NCBI GenBank assembly: GCA_033002965.1
Contig: JAURVB010012964.1
Coordinates: 310,001 to 374,000, forward strand
DNA from: Piper betle
Lineage: Eukaryota; Streptophyta; Magnoliopsida; Piperales; Piperaceae
Direction: 5' to 3'
Length of the DNA: 64,000 bases
Of this stretch, positions 1-11,838 are shown in pieces. Each line of letters begins with the position of its first letter. Within the stretch, counting starts at the first letter, position 1. Position numbers and translations under genes: made by a program. The notes under the pieces are model-generated. The model saw nothing but the letters and a program-made list of their open reading frames with translations. It was not told the origin of the DNA and made no database searches.

Positions 1-230
1 TAGGCCCTTTCAACGTTTGACAAGCATTTCCCTAGGGAGCTATTGAAATTTGCAAGGAAGGTTTAGGTACAAGTTTTAAAATCAATAAGCAAAGAATTAA
101 GCTTTATCTTAGAGGTAATGTTCCCGTACATCGAACCTTCATTACTTTCTTCCCACATTACATATGTTGGAGTAGTCTGGCTGATGACTATAAATTTAGC
201 ACTTCATGGGAGGTAACCCATGTTTTTGGT
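1..230 (+). pseudogene. Relic of Athila-type pol C-terminus
   Basis: From about position 30 a frame reads QAFP, a stop, then GAIEICKEGLGTSFKINKQRIKLYL. This resembles the conserved end of Athila-type Ty3/gypsy pol (FPYGAIEI...FKVNGQRLK), with the usual Tyr of FPYGAI turned into a stop. Near 180 the frame shifts into a short ALHGR-like tail. It is the 3' end of the pol of an outer forward element whose 5' part lies outside the window. It is non-functional. Confidence 0.65.
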
Positions 231-1092
231 TTATTTTTCGTACGATAGGTTATTTAGTTTTTAATTCGGGAGTTTCTAGTTTTATTTTGGTTTGTGTTTT
301 ATCCCCTCCAATTACTTTGTCTTAACATGGAAGTCCTTTTGTTTTGTTATTTTAAGTCTAATTCTTTTAGCATTGGGACAATGCATTATTTAAGTTTGGG
401 GGGGGGGGGGGTGTTACTTGAATTGATTACTAGATGAGAATGATATCTTGGGGTATGGAGGAGTTGAAAAGAATTTTTTTTTTGAAGTGCTAAAATTTTA
501 TATTTAAAAAATGAAAAAGGAGTTTAAACAAAAAAAAGAAAAAAAATGTTTCATGGTTAGTCTATCAATTATGTGTTTTTGAAAGTAGAATGTGAATGAA
601 TGGATGGAATTGTTGGTAACAAGGATTTGAATTAATTTGTTTCAACCTTGGAAAGAGTTTTGAGCTAGGGTTTATTGCTTTTGATCTTAATATTCACTTT
701 TAGCCTTTAGCCTAACCCCATTACAACCTAAAAAGTTCTATTGATCTTAATTGACAAGGTAATTATATTCGTGGAGAGAAAATTTACACTTGAACTTATG
801 GAGAATTTGATTTAATTGTATTAGATGATGGTATAAGATGATTCTAAACTCATTTGAGAGATAAGTTTGGGAGTTTTATTTTCTTTTCGTATTGGGAATA
901 ACGTTTGCATCTTTATTTTACAATTGGATATCTTGTGAATTTTGGAATGTTATAATTTGACTTCAAAGAATAATATTCGGGCACTAATGAGAAGTTATAA
1001 ATTGATTTGTTGGATGGGTTGTGTGAAGTGGAGAAAATGAGTCGAGTATAGTTTAGGTTTTGGTCGAGACTAGCAAACATTCAAGTTTCGGG
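231..1092 (+). other. 3' noncoding region of the outer Athila-like element
   Basis: No coding sequence is seen. It contains AAGTTT followed by 14 G (398-411), similar to the AAGTTTGGGGGTG tract that follows pol in the element at 1450. Around 690-860 it is also alignable by eye with 5130-5300 of that element (ACAACCT..AAAG..CTATTGAT...GTGGAGA). This is the long 3' untranslated region typical of Athila. Confidence 0.5.
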
Positions 1093-1449
1093 GTGTGATA
1101 ACTCTGTAAAAGAGTTATTATTCTTTGCATTTTATATTCAATGTTTGTCTTATTTCAAGTGATTTTTATTTTAATTTTATTAGTTTAAAAGTTTATTAGG
1201 TATTATTAATAATGTGAGAAATTATTGTGATTTTGGTGTAAAAAGTTCTAATTAATGTTATTCTATCAAGGTATAAAGTTTGAAGTCGATCTGCAATCAA
1301 TTCGAGGCGAAATCAGACCAAAACCCATAACCTAGAAACTGTAGCAAGTGCTCGAGTGCCTGAATAGTGAGCGCTCAATGGCTAGCCTTTCTGTTAAGAA
1401 AGTATTATGACCGAGAGCTGAGTGCTCAAGCGCTTGAATAGTGAGCACT
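1093..1449 (+). repeat. Outer Athila-like LTR, left part (interrupted)
   Basis: It begins TGTGATAACTCTG just after a purine-rich tract (AAGTTTCGGGG), as a 3' LTR would. It is cut at 1449 by the element at 1450-6663 and appears to resume at 6664. The boundary is inferred from TG, polypurine context and partial similarity to the other Athila LTRs; the second LTR is outside the window. Confidence 0.4.
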
Positions 1450-2605
1450 TGTTAAGTGTTTAAAATATATAATATTTCCCCATGTTTTTAATATGATTTT
1501 GTACTTCCCAGGTATAAACATTATTAATTAAGTAATATTTTACTTTATTTTTTAGTTAATTAATATTTTATTATATATGCTTAATTTTGATGTTTTAATG
1601 CAGAAAAAGATGAATAAATTAAGCTTTGGAATTGATTGGTCATGATACTTGGCTCCACCCAATGGCTACAATTCATGGTGTTCAATGGAGTCGAACAGTT
1701 GGAAACTTGAAGGGACATTATAATTAATTAGACTACGTCGATTTGTGAACACCCTCTTCGAATTCTTGTATCTCCACTTCTATATAAAGGGGTGGTCATT
1801 TGTTGTTGATCATATCTCATCTCTTGGCTTCGGAGTGTAGTGAAAGTAGTAGTTTTAGTTTTTGTAATTCTTTTTCTTTCATAATAAAAATTAGTTTCTT
1901 CTTTATAATGTTTTCTATTTTTATTATGGAGTAGTCTTTTATTTCGTTCTAGAGAAGAATGGAACTTAACATGATTTAATTGAATTCATTTCAACCTCTT
2001 ATTCTTTTATTCAATCGGATTGTTTAAATTGTCATGTTCTTAATGCTAAGAGTAGATTGATCACCTATTTCTTAGATCATGAGGTTTAATTAGATTTCGG
2101 GAGAAATTAATTAGATTAGTCATTGATAATTCATCATACGACGAGTCTTTTGACTTGTTTGTCGTTGTGGTCGGAAGATACACAACACCGTATGCGATTG
2201 TAAGGCAAATCTTAATGCATTATTTTGTTGATTAATCAATTATCACCGGGAGGTAGAAATTGAGGCAAAATAATAGAAGCATGAAGGAGCGGGAGCCACC
2301 ATGTCATATAATTATCCTAGATCGACAATCTGAGGGAATTAAACGATAAGAGTAAGATTTGATGAAGATTAAATTCATGTTAAGGGAAATTCGACTCTAG
2401 AACGAGTTTTATAATTTTAACTCCGCTTTTTATTTAAGTTATTATTTAGATTTCGTTAAGTCAATTATTTCTGTTTTGTTCTTAATTTTATTTTCTTTAA
2501 TTAATTTAAGGAAATTCATCTCTCTGTGGGAACGATACTCTAATTTATCATCATACTACTTGTTTCGACCGTGTATACTTGCATGTTATTGAAAATAATC
2601 TAACA
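1450..2605 (+). repeat. 5' LTR of the 1450-6663 element
   Basis: 1156 bp, TG...CA. It contains TATATAAAG near 1781-1789, a likely promoter TATA box. Confidence 0.9.
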
Positions 2606-2611
2606 AGTTTT

Positions 2612-2629
2612 TGGCGCTGTTGCCGGGGA
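2612..2629 (+). promoter_or_regulatory. Primer binding site, tRNA-Asp type
   Basis: TGGCGCTGTTGCCGGGGA lies 6 bp after the 5' LTR. It is complementary, with one mismatch, to the 3' end of plant tRNA-Asp, the primer known for Athila elements. Confidence 0.85.
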
Positions 2630-2790
2630 GATCAAATTTTCTTAATTAATTTAGGATTAGAATTTTGAGTGTTTTTCTTTTCTTTTTAGATTTTAGTGTC
2701 TGATTATATTTTAAAAAAGGAAAAATAAACTATATCATTGTCTTCTTCCTTCTATTATTTATTATCATTTGTTTATTAGTACGGTCACCC

Positions 2791-4071
2791 TTGTCTTCTT
2801 GTGATTTAAAGATTGAAAGGACTTTGAGAAACTTGTGTGCCGCTGGAAGAAGAGCACAAGAACCAATAGAGGAAGAAGCCATGCATTCATGGAGGACTAC
2901 CAGAGTTTTAGAATTAGATGCACTTACTGCTTTATCTGCTCAGGTCAGTGCTTTAACTAATGAAGTTCAAATTCTTAATATACAGAGACAGGTTAAGGCT
3001 GTAGAACCAAGGTGTGAATGGTGTGGACAAGGACATTTTACAGGTCAATGTGCAACAGATCAAGTTAATTACGTAGGCAACTTTATTTGGAACAACAATC
3101 CCTATTCCAACACCTACAATGCCGGCTGGTGCAATAACCCCAATTTTTCATGGAATAATTCTTCACAATCGGTTGCTGTCCCCAATAATCCACCACCACC
3201 ATCACAGCATTATCAACCCCCTTCACTTTCTTTTCAGCAACAACAACAACCAGATTTGGTCCAAATGTTCAATTCCATGCAACAAACCATGCAACAAACT
3301 ATGCAACAATTTATGCAAAATCAGCAACAACAACAACAACAGTTTATGCAACAAGTTATGGTGCAATTAAACAAGGAACCAAGTGAGCGACCCAAGGGTG
3401 TACTTCCTAGCCAACCAGAACAACCAAGGAATGATGGTCAAGAGCATTGCAAAGCTATAACAACCCAGAGTGGTATTACTTTACAGGAACCATTTCAGCC
3501 AAATGAAGTTGAGGAAAAAGATGAAAAACCAAATAACGAAAATGAACTCAATACATTGGTTAGCTTACTCGGATGCAAAGGGGATCAGTTTAGTAATTCA
3601 TTACATAAAGCCATAAATTCTCTTTGTGAAGAAGATATTGATGTGGATGAGATGGTTAAAGTATTAGATTCACAACCAATTTTGCCTCAACGATTCAAAG
3701 TTATGGAAACCTCAGATCTACCATTCCACAGATTGCTGCCATCAGTTGAAGTACCACCTATTTTGGAGCTAAAGCAACTTCCAAAACATCTCAGGTATAT
3801 TTTCTTAGGGCTTAATGACACTCTTCCTATTATTATATCTTCAGAGCTAACTATATTGCAGAAAGAGAAGCTGATTAAAATACTAAAAGATCACAAGTCA
3901 GCTATTGCTTGGACTATAGCAGACAAACATGGCATCTGGTGTGGTTGTTGGTCATTTTCTCCTGGACAGAAGTTTTTTCCATATGGTGCAATTGAAATTA
4001 AGACTGAACAAGGAGATCGATCATTTAAAGTCAATGAAGCATGGGTCAAGTGCAAATTCAGTTATTCATGA
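2791..4071 (+). CDS. Deletion-fused Athila gag/pol remnant, 426 codons
   Basis: The frame is open but has no ATG at its upstream end: the first codon shown is TTG, and the homologous antisense copy (near 13050) still has an ATG there. The N-terminus (IERTLRNL, GRRAQE) matches that copy. The gag core is missing at about residue 31, where the text jumps to TRVLELD. A zinc knuckle CEWCGQGHFTGQC (about residues 75-87), an Asn/Tyr-rich segment and a Gln/Met-rich segment follow. Residues about 335-390 (LPKHLRYIFLG...AIAWTIADKHGI) are the linker that precedes reverse transcriptase. The frame then jumps to FFPYGAIEIKTEQGDRSF, the extreme end of pol. Protease, polymerase and integrase are absent. An ATG at 2881 could start a shorter product. 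Whether any protein is made is unknown. Confidence 0.8.
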   Translation: MSSCDLKIERTLRNLCAAGRRAQEPIEEEAMHSWRTTRVLELDALTALSAQVSALTNEVQILNIQRQVKAVEPRCEWCGQGHFTGQCATDQVNYVGNFIWNNNPYSNTYNAGWCNNPNFSWNNSSQSVAVPNNPPPPSQHYQPPSLSFQQQQQPDLVQMFNSMQQTMQQTMQQFMQNQQQQQQQFMQQVMVQLNKEPSERPKGVLPSQPEQPRNDGQEHCKAITTQSGITLQEPFQPNEVEEKDEKPNNENELNTLVSLLGCKGDQFSNSLHKAINSLCEEDIDVDEMVKVLDSQPILPQRFKVMETSDLPFHRLLPSVEVPPILELKQLPKHLRYIFLGLNDTLPIIISSELTILQKEKLIKILKDHKSAIAWTIADKHGIWCGCWSFSPGQKFFPYGAIEIKTEQGDRSFKVNEAWVKCKFSYS

Positions 4072-5494
4072 TAATCATCCACCGACTAATTGATATGAGG
4101 GAGTTCTCTTTCACTTCTTTCTCCTTATTTTTATTTTTGAGGACAATGTTTAGTTTAAGTTTGGGGGTGATGCCTTAATTTTATGCATATTTTTCATGCT
4201 TGACTCATGTTTAGATTTAGATATACATATATATATAGTATAGTTTAGTGTAAAAATTTTATTATGCAATGGTATTTTAGTCTCTTGGTTCAATGATAGA
4301 TACATGTGAATTAGTCTTACCTTTCTTGGGAAAACTTGATTAATTGATATGAGGGATGAACTGAGTAAAAGATTGCATTTGAGAGTTGGTTCTCTACCTT
4401 ATATTATTTTCACAATCCTTTGGTTTAGATGATTTCAATGAATGTTTTGCAATAAGGATTGTACATGATGGTCATGACTTTTAGAATTTGCCCTAGCGAC
4501 TTTCGAGGCGAAATATTTGGTTTGCCATGTTGATGGAAAATGATATAGGCATTTCTTTTTGATGAGTCTGGGCCTTTCTTCAAGCCTACCTACTATGAAT
4601 TATCCTCTGTACACAATTTCATGGCCTTTATTATACATATTTATTTGATTACCCTTATTTTAGCCTTGGCCTTTTTATTGAAAATATATCTTGCTGCTTG
4701 AGTCCTAGCACCCTAGTGTTTTGAAATCGTTCTAAATTCTAACAAGGATGAAACTTTGAGTAGTATAGAGGGAAGGCATTGCGTGTTATAGAGTGGTGAT
4801 TGAGTAGATTGTGTGGACTTTCCTGGCACTTTGCTTTGTAAAAAAAAGAGAAAAAAAGAAAGAAGAAAAGAAAAAGATGAGGCAATGATCCTCCACCAGT
4901 AAATACAAGATGAAGCAAGAGTCTTCCACTGGTTTGAAAGAAAAGAGAAAAAACAATGCAGTAGGTAGTCAATGGAAAATCAAAGCAAAGTTAGTTCTTA
5001 TATTGGGTCAACTTGATACTACATTTGAGGAAGTTTGTGTCATATTGCTTGGGGATTTGTTGAACATGTATGTCAGGATTTAGAAAGGATTTTTAATGCT
5101 AGGGTGCACATTAGCCTCTGATTTTTCTATCTTATTTATCTGATTGTTGGTCCCTAGCCCCTGGCCCCGTTACAACCTATAAAGACCTATTGATTCAATT
5201 AAATTGGCATTACCTACATTAGTGGAGATGGGAGCGAAAGGTGAACATATTTAAGCATGTGCTTGATTGTATTCTCTTGGTTGCAGATGAGAATGATAAG
5301 CTAATGGACTATCACACACACACAGAGCTTTCTTTTGGATGTGATTGATGAAAGGGAATTTCTGATTTGATTGACATCTTGTTGACTCTTGAGGGTTTGA
5401 TTGAGAATCATATGAGAACATAATGGGGACTAAGTATTTTTGTGTAGTAAAATTTTCTTTGTTATGATATTTTGCTCGGGACGCGCAAAAGTTT
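4072..5494 (+). other. 3' untranslated region of the Athila derivative
   Basis: No gene is seen. A first AAGTTTGGGGGTG tract sits at about 4158-4170, soon after the end of the pol remnant; an identical tract forms the polypurine tract at the LTR. In between are A-rich stretches and short similarity to 231-1092. Confidence 0.6.
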
Positions 5495-5507
5495 AAGTTT
5501 GGGGGTG
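5495..5507 (+). promoter_or_regulatory. Polypurine tract
   Basis: AAGTTTGGGGGTG directly abuts the TG of the 3' LTR and would prime plus-strand synthesis. Confidence 0.8.
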
Positions 5508-6663
5508 TGTTAAGTGTTTAAAATATATAATATTTCCCCATGTTTTTAATATGATTTTGTACTTCCCAGGTATAAACATTATTAATTAAGTAATATTTTA
5601 CTTTATTTTTTAGTTAATTAATATTTTATTATATATGCTTAATTTTGATGTTTTAATGCAGAAAAAGATGAATAAATTAAGCTTTGGAATTGATTGGTCA
5701 TGATACTTGGCTCCACCCAATGGCTACAATTCATGGTGTTCAATGGAGTCGAACAATTGGAAACTTGAAGGGACATTATAACTAATTAGACTACGTCAAT
5801 TTGTGAACACCCTCTTCGAATTCTTGTATCTCTACTTCTATATAAAGGGGTGGTCATTTGTTGTTGATCATATCTCATCTCTTGGCTTCGGAGTGTAGTG
5901 AAAGTAGTAGTTTTAGTTTTTGTAATTCTTTTTTCTTTCATAATAAAAATTAGTTTCTTCTTTATAATGTTTTCTATTTTTATTATGGAGTAGTCTTTTA
6001 TTTCATTCTAGAGAAGAATGGAACTTAACATGATTTAATTGAATTCATTTCAACCTCTTATTCTTTTATTCAATCGGATTGTTTAAATTGTCATGTTCTT
6101 AATGCTAAGAGTAGATTGATCACCTATTTCTTAGATCATGAGGTTTAATTAGATTTCGGGAGAAATTAATTAGATTAGTCATTGATAATTCATCATACGA
6201 CGAGTCTTTTGACTTGTTTGTCGTTGTGGTCGGAAGATACACAACACCGTATGCGATTGTAAGGCAAATCTTAATGCATTATTTTGTTGATTAATCAATT
6301 ATCACCGGGAGGTAGAAATTGAGGCAAAATAATAGAAGCATGAAGGAGCGGGAGCCACCATGTCATATAATTATCCTAGATCGACAATCTGAGGGAATAA
6401 AAGATAAGAGTAAGATTTGATGAAGATTAAATTCATGTTAAGGGAAATTCGACTCTAGAACGAGTTTTATAATTTTAACTCCGCTTTTTATTTAAGTTAT
6501 TATTTAGATTTCGTTAAGTCAATTATTTCTGTTTTGTTCTTAATTTTATTTTCTTTAATTAATTTAAGGAAATTCATCTCTCTGTGGGAACGATACTCTA
6601 ATTTATCATCATACTACTTGTTTCGACCGTGTATACTTGCATGTTATTGAAAATAGTCTAACA
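5508..6663 (+). repeat. 3' LTR of the 1450-6663 element
   Basis: 1156 bp, nearly identical to 1450-2605. Differences include a few transitions, a one-base gain in a T run near 5930 and a one-base loss near 6400. Confidence 0.9.
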
Positions 6664-7393
6664 GCCCTCAGGCGCCGGCAGCGGGAAACCTAATTTTATG
6701 GTATTTCTGGAGATTTTGGTGCACCCCACTTGAAATATTTGGGTGGATCTTTTATAAACTTAATTAGGGTTTTAACTAAAGAGAGAAGAACATTAGACGG
6801 CTAAGCGACGACATGAAAGACAAGAGAAGGAAGACGAAGAAGTTGGATCAGACAAAGAAGACACTGTCTCTAAAAGAGTTATTCTTTATTTTGTTTTACT
6901 TTTCTTTGTAATTAAATAATGTTTTTCATATCACATATGAATTTCTTGAGTTTAATCGCATATTCTATAGAGTAAATTCTTATCTAGGATTTTTAATGAC
7001 ACCTAGTGCATGGATTAATAAAAGTTATTAATTTTTATCTATGTGATTGTGACGTTGGATTATCTATTTTATTCTTTTATTAATGCTATCATTAGCCTGA
7101 TCACCTATTGTTATACCTAGAGATTTGATCTTGTCTAGAGATAAAAAGATTAAATTTGTCATTGAATAAAATAGCCTTTGTTTATCTATTTAAGGTGATT
7201 CACACATGAGATAGAGATATACTCATATGTCTTGGGTAACTATAAAGGGCAGAACTTAAAGTATCATTTTGCATACACAATTTCATAGAGATATAAGAGT
7301 TGGGTGCAAGTGTTAAGTTTATGGTGAATGTAAGAGATGTCATAAATAAATAATTTTCATGGTTAATAATCCAAATGTGAAATTCATAGGTAG
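6664..7393 (+). repeat. Outer Athila-like LTR, right part
   Basis: It continues the element cut at 1449. The section CTTTTATAAAC (6748) looks like a TATA box. The text around 7080-7180 (TTAATGCTATC...CTGATCACCTATT) is a diverged match to the U5 region of the 1450 element. The end at about 7393 is a junction with antisense Athila sequence and not a clean LTR end. Confidence 0.4.
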
Positions 7394-7479
7394 AATACTT
7401 AAACTTAACTTTTGTCCTCAATGTTGAAAAAAATAAAAATAAAAATAAAGAGACAGAAGCGAAAGAGAACTTCATCAAT

Positions 7480-8689
7480 TAATTAGTCGGTGGATGATTA
7501 TTATGAATAACTGAATTTCCACTTGACCCATTCTTGGGTTGCCTCCCAAGAAGCGCACGTCTACAGCCAAACACTTGTTCCTCATTCTTTATTTAGTGTC
7601 ATGGAGGACTTCCAAAGTTGTTTCCCCTCATTGTAGTGTTTCAGTCTACATCCATTGACTTTGAATGAACAATCCCCTTGTTCAGTTTTAATTTAAATTG
7701 CACCATGGGGAAAGACTGTTTGCACTATGTAAGGACCAGACCATCTTGATTTTAACTTTCCTTTAAAATTTTCAACCTTAAGTCATATAATTATACCTCT
7801 TGTCCAAGAGAAAATGGTTTAGAAGCAATTCTTTCGTCATGCCATGCATTGAATTTTTCTTTATAGATCTTGGCATTTTCATAAGAAGCTCTCCTAATTT
7901 CTTCTAATTTAATAAGTTGTTGTAGTCTCATTTTTCCACCTACTTCCAAGTCATAATTCAATTTCTTAATGGCCCAAAAATCTTTATGCTCTAATTCTAA
8001 GGGAAGATAGCAAACCTTTCCAAACACTAATCGATAAGGGGACATGCCAATTGGTGTCTTGAAAGCTGTTATATAAGCCCATAGAGCATCATCTAACCGA
8101 ATAGACCGATCCTTTCTATTACCTTTTACTACCTTCTCTAGAATTTTAAGAATCTCTCGATTGGATATTTCAACCTGGCCATTAGTTTGTGGATGGTAAG
8201 CGGTGGCAACCTTATGTTTCACTCCACTTAGCCAATAAAGCTTCAAATTGCTTATTGCAAAAGTGAGACTCTCCATCACTAATGATTGCCCGAGTTGTCC
8301 CAAATATGGTAAAGATATTCTTCTTTAAAAACTTAACCACCACCTTGGCATCATTCGAAGGTAAAGCTAATGCTTCAACCCATTTAGAAACATAATTGAT
8401 AGCTAAAAGACTATAAGTGTTAGAGTTTGATGGAGGAAAAGGACCCATAAAATCTATACCCCATACATGAAATAATTCCACTTCAAGAATCGAGTTGAGA
8501 GGCATTTTGTTTTTCCTTGATAGATTTCAAACCTTTTGATAGCGATCACATCTCTCAACAAAATGTTTTGCATCTTTAAATAATGTAGACAAAAATAATC
8601 ATAATTGGAGAACTTTCATTCTTGTTATAGTACTTCCAAAGTGCCCGCCATAATTTGTTGAGTGACAATGATGAAGTATGGACTCCATT
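7480..8689 (-). pseudogene. Athila integrase, frameshifted
   Basis: On the minus strand the zinc-binding region (HHCHSTNYGGHFG...CDRYQK, 8670-8530, second Cys of the CxxC lost) leads into the catalytic core. GIDFMGPF carries the first Asp, ISDGESHF the second, and HPQTNGQVE the catalytic Glu. The two core halves lie in different frames (8505-8212 and 8303-7791). The C-terminal part reaches EQGDCSFKVN near 7690 and a conserved 3' tail at 7560-7480 that also occurs in the 1450 element. The stops and the frameshift make it inactive. Confidence 0.85.
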
Positions 8690-9657
8690 TCATCTCCTGG
8701 TACACATCTTCTTATCATCCCAAAAATATGACTTAGCCTCATGAAGAAATCGTTTATTTTGTTGAAAGTTCAAGTCCGGTGGCATCTTCCCACTCGCCAA
8801 GTAATTCGCTAAATCAACAAACCATGGGACAACACCACTTTCAATGGCCAATATATTTTCATCAAGGAAAACCTCATTCACAGGTGGATCATCCTTAACA
8901 TTGTGTGTTTTGCTCAACCGAGAAACGTGGCCCTCTACAACATTCTCGCTTCCTTTCATGTCCTTAATCTCGACATCAAATTCCTACAATAAAAGAACCC
9001 AACAGATTAGCCTTGATTTGGAATCCTTATTAGACAAAAGGTAATTTAGAGCAACATGATTAGTATATACATTAACCTTTGAATTTAGCAAATATGATCA
9101 TAAACTTATCAAAAGCATGCACTACTGCTAACAACTCTTTTTCAGTTGAAGTATAATTGCGTTTTGTTTCATTCAATGTCTTACTAATATAGTAGATAAT
9201 GTTAAAAAATGCATCATTCCTTTGTCTTAATACAGCACCTATTGCATGGTCACTAGCATCACACATTAATTCAAAAGGTCGTAACCAATCCGGTGCAATC
9301 ACAATGGGAGCTGAAATCATTTTTTGTTTCAAAGTCTCAAATGCTTTCAAACATGCATCATCAAAATAAAAAATTGCATCTTTTTCAAGTAAAGCACATA
9401 AAGGTTTTGAGATCTAAGAAAAACCCTTTATAAATTGTCTATAAAATCCCGCATGTCCTAGAAAACTTCTAATTTCTTTTACCGATGTAGGAGGTGGGAG
9501 CTTCTCTATAGCTACAACTTTTGCCTTGTCTACTTCAAATCCTTGGCAATGAAACTTTATGTCCCAAAACTATTCCTTCATGTACCATAAAATGACATTT
9601 TTCCCAATTAAGAACAAGATTAGTGTCTTGACAATGTTTAAGAATGCAAGATAAAAT
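8690..9657 (-). pseudogene. Athila RT C-terminus and RNase H, broken
   Basis: Minus-strand pieces read LNWEKCHFMV (about 9607), a frameshift, VKEIRSFLGHAGFYRQF (about 9480; the thumb region of Ty3 RT), then an RNase H frame (9350-9072) with ELMCDASDHAIGAVL and YTSTEKELLAVVHAF. The frame 8959-8690 is the RNase H/integrase spacer (VPWFVDLANYLASG). The polymerase palm with its catalytic Asp pair is absent. Confidence 0.82.
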
Positions 9658-10886
9658 GCCACGAGCCAAGAGTTACTATATGAAACTAAGTGTCTCATAA
9701 ATTAATTTTTTATTAATTTTCAAGATTTTAAATAAATCCATAACAATAAATTTAATATATAAATGCTCGGAATAATCTATGCTTCATGAACCGAACCAAA
9801 ATCTCACTGTCATGCAAACAATCTCGAGAAAAGAATAGTCCAATAATAGAGTCCTCTAGCTGTCCCGACTCTACCCATCCTTCCATGTTCATACCTGCAG
9901 AGGCAATTCCACGTTAGTGATAAAAACACTAAGTCGTATAATTACAAGAAACAATTAATATATTCCCCACAACATCTGAATTATGTCTTTTAGTGATTAT
10001 GAGCCTATGCTGAGCTCTTAATATGCTGGGAGGGTGGCCGCCCATCCAGCTACAATCCCATGTATGCGCACACATACTACGTGGCCCTCGGCCTGTAGTT
10101 ACCGATATTTGCCATTGACTCACCCTCTTCGGTATCACAAGTGCATAATGAGCCGTCTTGCGCCACTGTACCCTGTCACCCTTTTCGGCATGGGGGCAAG
10201 TATTTAATCTTTCAGGGGGTGCTGCCCTGTGTTAAATTGAGTCAATTCATGAACCCCGGTTGTGCTCAGTGCATGGTGGTCAAATATAAACTCAAGTCGA
10301 CCAAGACTCCCACATAGTAATTTTTTAAGGGTGCTGCCCTGTGTCAGATTGAGCCAATTCTTTGACCCCGGTTGCGCTTGGCGCATGGTGATCGAATGTG
10401 GACTCAGGCCGACCAAGACTCCCAAATCGAAATATATAACATTTCAAGTAATTATACGAACCTGGAATTGTGATGAGGCACCCGCAACTACGACACATGA
10501 TCCTAATATGAATGTAATTTCTCTAAAGCCAAATGTGCTCACAAGCTATCTAGAGGATGTTTCATATAACATCAGAACTCTCCTTTATATAGAAGAATAT
10601 GTGTGGAATTCAATAAGTCATTATATTAAATTTTATTAATATGTGTGGAATTTAAGAAGTCACTACATTAAATTTTATAGAAAAGAACATAATCACTCAT
10701 AACTATATCATTTGTGTGATAATGAAAAGTCAAAAACTTACTATTAAGCGAATACGAATGGGTTATAATTGATAATTTATGATATTGATTCTTAAGAATT
10801 TATTTAATTAAATATTATTTATGGTTCGTTCTAAGATTTATAAAACCCTAAATAAAATAACCTAATTATTTTTTTAGGGTTTAACA
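9658..10886 (-). repeat. Left (3') LTR of the miniature element
   Basis: 1229 bp, ending at TTTAACA next to the polypurine tract. It contains an internal duplication at 10212-10430. Confidence 0.7.
10212..10430. repeat. Two tandem units of about 110 bp inside the LTR
   Basis: GGGTGCTGCCCTGTGT...CCGACCAAGACTCCCA occurs at 10216 and again at 10329. The open frames across both units are repeat artefacts. Confidence 0.7.
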
Positions 10887-11304
10887 ATCTCCCCAGCTTG
10901 GGAATTTTTGTCCTCGAAAATATAATAGGGTCATGAGTAGAAATTTTTTTTTATTTAAGCATTGCCACTCATATGCATAGCTAAAGTGGGGCACACTGTC
11001 CCATGACACTGTTATCCATATCGCACAGGTGTCCCATACCACCCATACTACCTAGATAACACCTCTGATTGTAAAGGCGTCCCATATACGCTCATTGGTT
11101 TAGGTGTCACGTGCACCTAGCATGACACACAAGTGGCACACCTATAATGACTTACCATCTAAAACAATGAAAATTAATTTTATAAAAGAATGATCAATTC
11201 TTATATAAAAGAAAATTTACCCTTGGGACAGTGGACTCTTAGACTTTCAACAAGGTAATGATTGATTTGCATGGTTCTGTGGGAAACACAGCTCTAATAC
11301 CACC
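10887..11304 (-). other. Internal region with primer site and polypurine tract only
   Basis: No gene. The minus-strand primer site TGGTATTAGAGC is at 11302-11291 and matches the initiator tRNA-Met type except for one base. Confidence 0.7.
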
Positions 11305-11838
11305 TATAACGACCCGCCCGTTCCGAGCCACGAGCCAAGTGTTACTATATGAAACTAAATGTCTCATAAATTAATTTTCTATTAATTTTCAAGATTTTAA
11401 ATAAATCCATAACAATAAATTTAATATACAAATGCTCGGAATAATCTAAGCCCCATGAACCGAACCAAAATCCCACTGTCATGCAAACAATCTCGAGAAA
11501 AGAATAGTCCAATAATAGAGTCCTCCAGCTGTCCCGACTCTACCCATCCTTCCATGTTCATACCTGCGGAGGCAATTCCGCATTAGTGATAAAAACACTA
11601 AGTCGTATAATTACAAGAAACAATTAATATATTCCCACAACATCTAAATTATGTCTTTTAGTGATTATGAGCCTATGCTAAGCTCTTAATATGCTGGGAG
11701 GGTGGCCGCCCATCCAACTACAATCCCATGTATGCGTACACACGCTACGTGGCCATCGGCCTATAGTTACCGATATTTGTCATTGACTCACCCTCTCAAT
11801 ATCACAAGTGCATAATGAGCCGTCTTGCGCCACTGCAC
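11305..11838 (-). repeat. Right (5') LTR of the miniature element, truncated
   Basis: Matches 9658-10170 closely, then stops where Athila gag resumes (about 11838). Confidence 0.7.

Larger units (their letters stand above)
1450..6663 (+). mobile_element. Non-autonomous Athila-derived LTR retrotransposon
   Basis: Two direct LTRs of 1156 bp each (1450-2605 and 5508-6663) begin TGTTAAGTG and end TCTAACA. They differ at roughly ten positions by eye, so the insertion is recent. Flanks are GCACT (1445-1449) and GCCCT (6664-6668), a target duplication with one substitution. A tRNA-Asp-type primer site and a polypurine tract are in place. The internal region is only 2.9 kb and lacks the gag core, reverse transcriptase, RNase H and integrase, so movement would need proteins from a complete relative. 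Confidence 0.93.
9658..11838 (-). mobile_element. Miniature chromovirus-like LTR element, both ends truncated
   Basis: Two direct copies (9658-10886 and 11305-11838) flank only 418 bp. On the minus strand the inner end of the right copy runs GGGTCGTTATA, GG, TGGTATTAGAGC (primer site, 11302-11291). The inner end of the left copy follows GAGGACAAAAATTCCCAAGCTGGGGAGAT (polypurine region, 10915-10887). This is the architecture of the element at 14590, and a stretch of LTR sequence is shared (GTGATAA..CACTAAGT). The left copy lacks its outer 22 bp and the right copy lacks about 700 bp. There is no target duplication. No coding sequence is present. Confidence 0.75.

Noticed and set aside
7200..7478. 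92-codon minus-strand frame with a hydrophobic start
   Set aside because: It spans the junction of two retroelement remnants (7393/7394) and is AT-rich noncoding sequence.
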